In this document: in pieces, positions 57,367 to 64,000 of the stretch
Layout of the letters: every line of letters starts with the position of its first letter
How positions within the stretch are numbered: the stretch's first letter is position 1
Source of the DNA: Usitatibacter rugosus
GTDB taxonomy: Bacteria > Pseudomonadota > Gammaproteobacteria > Burkholderiales > Usitatibacteraceae
Length of the DNA: 64,000 nt
NCBI RefSeq assembly: GCF_013003965.1
Contig: NZ_CP053069.1
Span: forward strand, 1,457,419 to 1,521,418
Direction of reading: 5' to 3'
Translations under genes and position numbers: made by a program
The notes under the pieces: generated by a model
The model's input: the letters and a program-made list of their open reading frames with translations, nothing else
Told to the model about the DNA's origin: nothing
The model's database searches: none

Positions 57367-59661
57367 TTAATTCCGGTCCGTCGGGCGCCCCAGGAACAGG
57401 TAGGCGGCCGAACCTCCCGAGAACGTGTGCCCATAGCCGATGTAGAGCGGGCCCAGCAGGGTATCCAGGCCCAGGAAGACGGAGACGGCCTTGCGCACGT
57501 CGCTGAACGTCACGTCCGAGCGCCGCGCCCACGCATTGCCCGCCTCGAGCGAGGTGCCCAGGTACCAGTTGCCGCCCAGTCCGCGGGGCAACTCGCCCAT
57601 CCGGTAGTACATGACCGCCGCCGCGAGCGCGTTCTGGGAGCCCGATACGGCGCCCACGGGCGTGCCGCTCAGGTTGAGGAAACCTCCAAGGCCGAAGCCA
57701 CCGCGATCGTCCTGCGACCGGCCGCCGCCCACGATGCCCAGCACCGTGAACCGGCCGATCGTGACGGGGTAGAGGAGCTGCGCGGTGTACGTCTGGACCG
57801 GATGGCTCGAGTCGCTGCCGTACGCCACGGTCGACGTCGTCGCCGCGGCGAAGTAGCCGTGGCGCGGGAAGTTCGCGTCATCGAGCGTGTCGAACGTGAC
57901 GCCGAGTTTGACGACGTTGCCCGTGTCCTTCACCGGCGAGGCTTCGCGGCTACTGATCAGTGGCTCCACGCGATACCACTCGCGGCCGATGCCCAGGCGC
58001 GCGACGCCTACGTTGCCGAGGCGGCGTCCGGCCACCACCGCCACGGACGTGGTGCCGCTCGTGAGGCGATCGGTGCGATGGTTGCCCGCGCGGAAGATGT
58101 CGTAGTCCGACTGGATCGCCTCGGCGATCGGCTCGAGGAACCACGCGCTGCCCGGGCCGAGTGGCTGGTAGAAGCTCGTGGTGAGGCGGCGCACGTCGCC
58201 GATCTCGAGCTCGTTGCGCCACTCCGCGCCCCACGGGTTCACCCAGGTGCGCGTGTGCTGCAGCGTGAGCGAGAAGCGCGCGTCGGTCTTCGCGTCCGAG
58301 ACGGCGCGCGCGCCGACACGCAAGTAGTTCGGCCCCCAGGGTTTCTCGTCCACGTCCAGCACGACGAAGCGCTTGCCCTCGTTGTATTCCGTGTGGACGT
58401 CGACGCGCTCGAACTCGCCCGTTCCGTAGAGCACGCGGCTCGCCTTCACGAGCTGCTCGTCGGTCACGTGGGCGCCTTCCGCGATGTCGGCGCGTTGCCG
58501 CACTTCGTTTGCGAGGGCCACGGGATTGGTCCGCTGCGTGCCGCGCACGACGATGGCTTCGACCACTTCCTCGGGGAAATCGCGGCGGCGGGTGCGGCGT
58601 TCCTCGTAGAAGGCGTACTCGCGGGGCTCGAGGGCGAGGGCGGCGAGCTTCGGCAATGCGGCCCGGGCGGCGGCTTCACCGCGTGCGATGAGGTCGGGGC
58701 CTTTATCGAAGTCGAGGAACGTGACGTCGCGAAGCTCCGGCGAGATGAGGACGTCCGTGGGCTTCAGCGCCCCGAGCGAGATGCCGACGTTCTGCTCGGT
58801 GAGGATGTTGATCATCTGCTGCGCCACGCCGAGCGCGGAGGAGAGTGCCTCGCGCGGCAGGAGCGGCGTGCCGACGTTCACGGCGATGATCACGTCCGCG
58901 CCCATGGAGCGCGCGACTTCCACCGGCAGGTTGCGCACGAGGCCACCGTCGCCCAGGAGACGCCCGTCGATCGTGGTCGGTGCGAAGGCTCCGGGGATCG
59001 ACATGGAAGCGCGCATCGCCTCGACGAGCGTGACATCGCGCAGCACGACGAGCTGTCCCGTCTCGAGGTCGGTCGCCACGGCGCGCATGGGAATGGGCAA
59101 TGCGTCGAGCTGGCGGATCTCGCTCGCGGGGCGTGCCACGATGCGCAGGAATTCCTCGAGGTTCTGCGATCCGAAGGCGCCGCGCGGCAGCGTGATGCCG
59201 TCCGACTTGATCCCGAATTCAGTGCGTCCGATCAACCGCAGGTCGTCTTCCTTGCGGCGGAACGAGAGGTCCTCGCGCGGAGGACGGGCGGAGAACATCA
59301 GGTCCCAGTCGGCGTCGCGCACCATCGCTTCCATCGCCTCGGGCGTGTGGCCCGCCGCATACGCGCCGCCGACGATCGAGCCCATGCTCGTCGCGACGAC
59401 CAGGTGCACCGGGATGCGGTTCTCGCGAAGCACCTTCAGCACGCCGACGTGCGCGAGCCCGCGCGCGCCGCCGCCGGAGAGAACCAGGACGATCTTCTTC
59501 GGCGGAGCGGGGGGAGGGGTGGCGGAGGCCGCGACCGGAGGGTCGGCCGCGGCGGCGTCGAGCGAGGCGGCGCAGGCGAGCGCCGCCCAGAGGATTACTT
59601 GGCCTGCAAGCCAAGCCTTTCGATGGTGGCGCGCTCCGCCACCAGCATCTCGCTCGCCCAT
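57367..59661 (-). CDS. patatin-like phospholipase with POTRA and beta-barrel (type Vd autotransporter, PlpD-like)
   Basis: 764 residues. After a signal peptide (KAWLAGQVILWAALACAAS) comes a patatin domain (55-350): oxyanion loop GGGARG (63-68), nucleophile Ser92 in ATSMGS, Asp238 in LLGDGGLVRN. A POTRA-like segment (about 380-460, EAIVVRGTQRTNPVAL) and a C-terminal 16-strand-type barrel ending in YIGYGHTFSGGSAAYLFLG follow. Predicted outer-membrane-anchored or secreted phospholipase A. GTG 59661 overlaps the upstream TctC gene by 67 bases; no better start gives a signal peptide. Confidence 0.88.
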   Translation of the reverse strand: MGERDAGGGARHHRKAWLAGQVILWAALACAASLDAAAADPPVAASATPPPAPPKKIVLVLSGGGARGLAHVGVLKVLRENRIPVHLVVATSMGSIVGGAYAAGHTPEAMEAMVRDADWDLMFSARPPREDLSFRRKEDDLRLIGRTEFGIKSDGITLPRGAFGSQNLEEFLRIVARPASEIRQLDALPIPMRAVATDLETGQLVVLRDVTLVEAMRASMSIPGAFAPTTIDGRLLGDGGLVRNLPVEVARSMGADVIIAVNVGTPLLPREALSSALGVAQQMINILTEQNVGISLGALKPTDVLISPELRDVTFLDFDKGPDLIARGEAAARAALPKLAALALEPREYAFYEERRTRRRDFPEEVVEAIVVRGTQRTNPVALANEVRQRADIAEGAHVTDEQLVKASRVLYGTGEFERVDVHTEYNEGKRFVVLDVDEKPWGPNYLRVGARAVSDAKTDARFSLTLQHTRTWVNPWGAEWRNELEIGDVRRLTTSFYQPLGPGSAWFLEPIAEAIQSDYDIFRAGNHRTDRLTSGTTSVAVVAGRRLGNVGVARLGIGREWYRVEPLISSREASPVKDTGNVVKLGVTFDTLDDANFPRHGYFAAATTSTVAYGSDSSHPVQTYTAQLLYPVTIGRFTVLGIVGGGRSQDDRGGFGLGGFLNLSGTPVGAVSGSQNALAAAVMYYRMGELPRGLGGNWYLGTSLEAGNAWARRSDVTFSDVRKAVSVFLGLDTLLGPLYIGYGHTFSGGSAAYLFLGRPTDRN

Positions 59662-60557
59662 TTCGCGTAGTCCTCGGAGTTCTTGTACCAGTAGACCTGG
59701 TCGAACTGCTTCAGCACGGCCAGGTGCTCGGGATCGTCGAGCGTCTTCTTGAACGCATCATGGAGGATCTTCACGATCTTCGGGTCCATGCCCTTGGGAC
59801 CCACGATGCCGTAGGGCGAGATCGACGTGACGTCGATGCCGAGCTCCTTCGCGGTGGGCGCGTTCCACTTCGCGCGCTGCTCGCCGAAGGTCACCAGCAG
59901 CCGGAAGTCGCCGGACTCCACGAAGCGCGCCCAGCCCGACGCGTCGGACTGCGCCATCACGTGGCCGCCCATCAGGGCCTGCGTCGAATCCGCGTTGCCC
60001 TTGTACGGAATGTGCAGCAGCTGCACGTTGGACTTGTACGCGACCTCTTCGACGAGCAAGTGCGGCGACGTGCCGTTGCCCGTGGAGGAATACGAGAGCT
60101 TGCCGGGGTTGGCCTTCGCATACGCGAGGAAGTCGTTGAACGTCTGGAACGGCGAGTCCTTCTTCACCACGACGCCGAAGGTGTAGCCGGTGAGGCCGAT
60201 GATGTACGTGAAGTCCTTGATCGGATCCCAGTCCACCTTCTGCATGTGCGGCAGTCGATAGGCGCCGAAGGGAAGCTGCGAGAGCGTATAGCCATCGGGC
60301 TTCGCATTGGCCGCCATCTGCGACGGCCCGAGCATTCCGCCGAAGCCCGGTTTGTTCTCGACGATGATCGGCTGCCCGAGATACTTGGCCGCGATCTTCG
60401 CGAACTGGCGAAGGTGCGTGTCCGTCGAACCGCCTGCGGGCCACGGGCAGACGAGCGTGATCGGCTTGGTGGGGAAGTCCTGGGCGGCGGCCGGAAGGCC
60501 GGCACCGGCGAGAACGGCGAACGCCGCGAGAGCGATGCGAAGAACGGAAGCGGGCAT
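59595..60557 (-). CDS. tripartite tricarboxylate transporter substrate-binding protein (Bug/TctC), copy 2
   Basis: 320 residues, signal peptide LRIALAAFAVLAGAGLPAAA. TctC features: ITLVCPWPAGGSTDTHLRQF, ENKPGFGGMLGPSQM, SSTGNGTSPHLLVEEV and PYGIVGPKGMDP. Only distantly similar to the copy at 54.8 kb. It has no TctAB partner; it lies between a large oxidoreductase and the patatin gene on the same strand. Confidence 0.9.
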   Translation of the reverse strand: MPASVLRIALAAFAVLAGAGLPAAAQDFPTKPITLVCPWPAGGSTDTHLRQFAKIAAKYLGQPIIVENKPGFGGMLGPSQMAANAKPDGYTLSQLPFGAYRLPHMQKVDWDPIKDFTYIIGLTGYTFGVVVKKDSPFQTFNDFLAYAKANPGKLSYSSTGNGTSPHLLVEEVAYKSNVQLLHIPYKGNADSTQALMGGHVMAQSDASGWARFVESGDFRLLVTFGEQRAKWNAPTAKELGIDVTSISPYGIVGPKGMDPKIVKILHDAFKKTLDDPEHLAVLKQFDQVYWYKNSEDYAKWASEMLVAERATIERLGLQAK

Positions 60558-60633
60558 GGCGATCCTTTATCGGTGGGTTCGCTCGGAGGCGCCATGATGG
60601 CCCGCCGAGCGCTAACCGAAAAGGGGCGAACCG

Positions 60634-63600
60634 CTATTCCGCGCTGCGAACGTCCGCGGCACGCTCTCCCAGGTGCACGAGGCTGCGATCGACCCACAGC
60701 GCCGTCATCTTTTCCTGCAGCGAATTCTGCCGCAGTCGTGCTCGCAAGCCGGGGAAGTCCACGCGGTCGAGCGGCTGGTCCTGGTTGAAGCACGAGAACA
60801 CGTAGCTCACCTGGCCCGTCGCGGGATCGATGTGCGGCTGCAGGCACTGCGCACAGATCTCTTTCATCATGCATTGCATCGGCGAGTTGATGGAGCCGAT
60901 CGCCGCGTGTCCCGGCGTGAGATACGGCGCGAGGATGCCGTGCCGTGCTCTCGCGACGGCCGCCATCATTCCATCGGAGCCGATCGCGATCACGCGCATT
61001 GCATCCTGCATGCGTACCTTGGCGGGCCCGAGCTTTCCCGAGCCATGCGCGGCCATCGCCTCGACGATGTTGCCGACGTACGTCTTGTCGCCGGAGCGCG
61101 TGGGCTCGAAGCCGGGCGCCTCGTCGCAGCACCAGACGACCTCGTCGGCCGCCGCCTCGATCTCGGCGACCTTGTAGCGGTCGATCACCTTCTTGTAGCC
61201 GGCGAAGTAGAGCACCTTGCTGCCGCTCTCGCGCATCGCCGCGCCGATGGAGAAGAGCACCGCGTTGCCGAGGCCACCGCCGACCAGGACGACGGTCTCT
61301 CCGGGATGCGATTCGGTCGGCGCGCCCGTCGGCCCCATCAGCACGACCGGCTCGCCGGGCTTGAGGGATGCGCACAGGTCGCTCGAGCCACCCATCTCCA
61401 GCACGATCGTGGAGACGAGGCCTTTGTCGCGATCAACCCACGCGCCGGTTAGCGCGAGGCCTTCCATCACGAGGGTCGTTGCGTCGACCTTGGGAGCGAG
61501 CGTTTCGAAATTCTGCAGGCGATAGAACTGGCCCGGGCGGAACTGGCGCGCGGCCTGGGGGGCTTGCACGATCACTTCCACGATCTTCGGCGTGAGGCGC
61601 ACGACCTTGTGGATGCGCGCGCGCAGCATCGCGTTCAGCGACGCGACGAAGGCGTCCGTATCCGCGGCCGCTCGCGACGGGCGGCGTTCCAGCACGCGGC
61701 TCACGACGGGATAACCCTGCTTCGCCGAGCCCATCGCCTTCACCACGTTGCCGAAGAAGGACGGATGGAGGTCGCCGAAGTAGCTCATGAAGCGGTTCTC
61801 TTCGTCGCGCCACATCAGCACGTTGGGCACGGCGGGCTTGGCGGAGCGCTGCGGCGTGACGGCGTTGCCGTCGTCGTCGACGGCGCGGAAGTAGCGGCCG
61901 TCCAGCTTGAAGTAGTCCGGCTCCTCGCGGGCCAGCACCGTGTTGGGCTGCGTGCCGGCTGCGATGAGGATCGTGCGGGCCGGGATGCGGACTTCGCGAT
62001 CCTCGCCTTCCACTTGCGTGGAGCGGGCGACGAGAGACGTTGCGTGTCCTTCGCCGTCGAGGTCGATGCGAAGCGGCGTGAGGTTCTCCGCGAAGTCGAT
62101 GCCTTCCTCGAGCGCCTTCTCCACCTCTTCATGGTTCAGCGTGTACGAAGGGCTGTCGACGAGGCGCTTGCGGTAGGCGATCGTGGCGCCGCCCCAGAGG
62201 CGCAGCAGTTCGACGATGCGCGGCTCGCGGCCTTCGAGCTTGGCCGCCACGCGTTCGGAGCGGATCGCCTCCGCGTGCATGAGGAATTCCTCGGCGACGT
62301 CGGTCTCTTCCTCGTTCCAGGCGTTGCGCACGGTACCGGCGCTGCGCTCGGCCACGAGCTTCTCGTAGCGCGCGAGGAACTTCTCTACTTGAACGACGTA
62401 GTACGCGAGCGATTCCGTCGCGGTGTCGATGGCCGTGAGGCCGCCGCCGATGACGACGATCGGCAGGCGCACCTGCATGTTGGCGATCGAATCCTTGCGC
62501 GCCGCGCCCGTGAGCTGCAGGCCCATGAGGAAGTCGGATGCCGTGCGTACGCCGCGAGCGAGGCCGTTGGGCATGTCGAGCACGGTGGGCTTGCCTGCAC
62601 CCAGCGCCAAAGCAATGTGGTCGAAGCCCAGGCGGAACGCGTCTTCCGCGGTGAGCGTGCCGCCGAAGCGTACGCCGCCAAAGAGCGTGAACTGCGAACG
62701 GCGCTCGACCAGCAGGCGCGCCATCTTGAGGAAGTTCTTGTCCCAGCGCACGGTGATGCCGTACTCCGCGACGCCGCCGAAGCCCGCCATCACGCGCTCG
62801 TCGAGCGCTTCCTGCAGCGTCGCGACGTCCCGGATCGGCTTGAACGCCACGCGCGATCCATCGGCCGTCACGCCGGAGATGGCCGGATCGAGCGCCTCGA
62901 TCTTGAGGCCGTCGATGCCGACCACGGTGTGGCCGTCGTTCATGAGGTGGTGCGCGAGCGTGAAGCCGGCCGGTCCCATGCCCACGACGAGCACGCGCTT
63001 GCCGGTCGCCTCTCGCGGAAGGGGACGCTTGATGTTGAGCGGGTTCCAGCGCGTGAGGAGCGAATAGATCTCGAAGCCCCACGGCAGGCCGAGCACATCC
63101 TTCAGCGTGCGTGTCTCCGCCTGCGGAATGTCCACCGGCGTCTGGCGCTGGTAGATGCACGCCTTCATGCAGTCGTTGCAGATGCGATGGCCGGTCGCGC
63201 ACACCGTCGGGTTGTCCACCACGATCATCGCCAGCGCGCCGATGGCCCACGCTTCGGTCTTCAGCTTGTGGAACTCCGAGATGCGTTCCTCGAGCGGGCA
63301 ACCGGCGAGGGGCACGCCGAACGGGCTCTTCTTGAATTCCACCGTGCCGTCGGCCGCGGGCTTTTCCTTCAGGCCCTTCGAGCACGAGTCCTTGCCCTGC
63401 TCGTGGCACCAGATGCAGTAGTTCGCCTGGTCGAGGGCGCCCGCGAGATCGGTCCCTTGATCCGTGAGCGCGAAGCCCTGGCGCCGGCGGATGTGATGCA
63501 GGCGATGCACCGTATAACCCTCGGGCTTGGTCTCGACGACCGTGGGCACGAGATGCATCGGATCGACACGCTGCGGCGGCTTGAAGAGCACGCCGGCGCG

Positions 63601-64000
63601 GTGGTGCCAGCGCCCTTCCGCGGTGTGCGCGGACCACGCGGCGAAGCGCTCCGCCACCGAGAGTGCGGCGGCATTCGCGGCTTCGTCTTCCTGCCATGCG
63701 AGAACGTGCTCGGCGAAGCGGAGCTCGTCGAACGTGCCGCCGATCAACGCGGCAACCTCCGCTTCGAGCGCGGGACCGTCGAGCGTCGCGGCCTCGTCGG
63801 CCTTGATCTTCAGCATCGCGCGGCGCTGCACGAACTTGCGCTTCACCCGGAAGAGGGGTGCGAGACGCTCGTGGCCGGCGCGCAATGCGTCCCACTCGGC
63901 TTCGATGTCGAACAGATTTGCGACGAAGCGGTCCAAATGCGGCGCGACGGCCAGCAGCAGCTCGGCTTCCGCGAGCGCGGCGAGTGTAAGGGGTGCAGTC
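60634..64000 (-). CDS. large FAD/iron-sulfur oxidoreductase (GltD-like plus FNR-like), 5' truncated by window edge
   Basis: More than 1120 residues visible; the frame stays open to the edge (LTLAALAEAELLLAVAPHL before the first TTG at 63936). In order: an N-terminal region with Cys clusters (CIWCHEQGKDSC and CATGHRICNDCMKACI) like the Fe-S domain of glutamate synthase small subunits; a GltD-like flavin domain (RVLVVGMGPAGFTLAHHLMN) and NAD(P) site (VIGGGLTAIDTATES); and a ferredoxin-reductase-like domain similar to dihydroorotate dehydrogenase electron-transfer subunits (RQFRPGQFYRLQNFE) ending in a Cys cluster (CMMKEICAQCLQP). An NfnAB-like electron carrier fused in one chain is plausible; the reaction is unassigned. 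Confidence 0.75.
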   Translation of the reverse strand, partial: TAPLTLAALAEAELLLAVAPHLDRFVANLFDIEAEWDALRAGHERLAPLFRVKRKFVQRRAMLKIKADEAATLDGPALEAEVAALIGGTFDELRFAEHVLAWQEDEAANAAALSVAERFAAWSAHTAEGRWHHRAGVLFKPPQRVDPMHLVPTVVETKPEGYTVHRLHHIRRRQGFALTDQGTDLAGALDQANYCIWCHEQGKDSCSKGLKEKPAADGTVEFKKSPFGVPLAGCPLEERISEFHKLKTEAWAIGALAMIVVDNPTVCATGHRICNDCMKACIYQRQTPVDIPQAETRTLKDVLGLPWGFEIYSLLTRWNPLNIKRPLPREATGKRVLVVGMGPAGFTLAHHLMNDGHTVVGIDGLKIEALDPAISGVTADGSRVAFKPIRDVATLQEALDERVMAGFGGVAEYGITVRWDKNFLKMARLLVERRSQFTLFGGVRFGGTLTAEDAFRLGFDHIALALGAGKPTVLDMPNGLARGVRTASDFLMGLQLTGAARKDSIANMQVRLPIVVIGGGLTAIDTATESLAYYVVQVEKFLARYEKLVAERSAGTVRNAWNEEETDVAEEFLMHAEAIRSERVAAKLEGREPRIVELLRLWGGATIAYRKRLVDSPSYTLNHEEVEKALEEGIDFAENLTPLRIDLDGEGHATSLVARSTQVEGEDREVRIPARTILIAAGTQPNTVLAREEPDYFKLDGRYFRAVDDDGNAVTPQRSAKPAVPNVLMWRDEENRFMSYFGDLHPSFFGNVVKAMGSAKQGYPVVSRVLERRPSRAAADTDAFVASLNAMLRARIHKVVRLTPKIVEVIVQAPQAARQFRPGQFYRLQNFETLAPKVDATTLVMEGLALTGAWVDRDKGLVSTIVLEMGGSSDLCASLKPGEPVVLMGPTGAPTESHPGETVVLVGGGLGNAVLFSIGAAMRESGSKVLYFAGYKKVIDRYKVAEIEAAADEVVWCCDEAPGFEPTRSGDKTYVGNIVEAMAAHGSGKLGPAKVRMQDAMRVIAIGSDGMMAAVARARHGILAPYLTPGHAAIGSINSPMQCMMKEICAQCLQPHIDPATGQVSYVFSCFNQDQPLDRVDFPGLRARLRQNSLQEKMTALWVDRSLVHLGERAADVRSAE

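Overview
This 64 kb window is a contiguous piece of a high-GC chromosome from a Gram-negative bacterium, most likely a betaproteobacterium. The reasons are the pyruvate dehydrogenase operon whose E3 carries its own lipoyl domain, two Bug/TctC-type solute-binding proteins, a TfpX/TfpZ pilin accessory protein, the LPS exporter subunit LptF, the pepA-holC-valS gene order, and a lexA promoter carrying GAAC-N4-GTTC boxes, a non-canonical type described for iron-oxidising and related betaproteobacteria. Genus assignment (something Usitatibacter-like is my guess) is inference. Coding density is very high, many genes overlap by 1-14 bases, and there are no insertion sequences, phage genes or CRISPR arrays.

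Layout. 1-5.3 kb: ugpBAEC glycerol-3-phosphate ABC importer (ugpB cut by the window edge), a GNAT acetyltransferase and a CinA/PncC NMN deamidase. 5.3-8.1 kb: SOS module lexA-recA-recX with a three-box LexA-controlled promoter, then two small genes. 8.1-8.3 kb: a long imperfect inverted repeat. 8.4-17.5 kb: alaS, a Ser-rich membrane protein, a double-domain glycosyltransferase, a Nudix hydrolase, a GAF protein and an ABC exporter pair. 17.5-23.5 kb (minus): lpdA-aceF-aceE. 23.9-30.6 kb (plus): a compact signalling cluster of PP2C phosphatase, FHA protein, metallo-beta-lactamase-fold hydrolase resembling class II cyclic-nucleotide phosphodiesterases, a PilB/GspE-type motor ATPase with an N-terminal GAF domain, and a GAF-HD-GYP protein. 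30.6-39.8 kb: two tandem 1000-residue MFS/spermidine-synthase-like fusions, then three tandem almost identical type IV pilin genes, each with its own sigma-54 promoter and its own rho-independent terminator, and a pilin accessory gene. 39.7-42.4 kb (minus): bepA-like protease and soxXA. 42.4-45.5 kb: moaC, chromate transporter and rhodanese-ChrB fusion, tusA. 45.5-53.5 kb (minus): SDR, crotonase, MFS, valS, a small coiled protein, holC, pepA. 53.5-64 kb: lptF, tRNA-Ser(GGA), TctC protein, FAD monooxygenase (apparent CTG start), XRE regulator, patatin-type type Vd autotransporter, second TctC protein, and a >1100-residue multidomain flavoprotein/iron-sulfur oxidoreductase running off the right edge.

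How the genes fit together. The strongest candidate for an undescribed system is 23.9-30.6 kb followed directly by 30.6-39.8 kb. Enzymes that would remove phosphoryl groups (PP2C), cyclic nucleotides (the MBL protein) and cyclic di-GMP (HD-GYP) sit beside a motor ATPase whose extra GAF domain resembles the one in the HD-GYP protein. A few kb on lies a triplicated, sigma-54-driven pilin locus. My inference is a second-messenger-gated pilus or secretion motor; nothing in the sequence alone proves that these parts act together.
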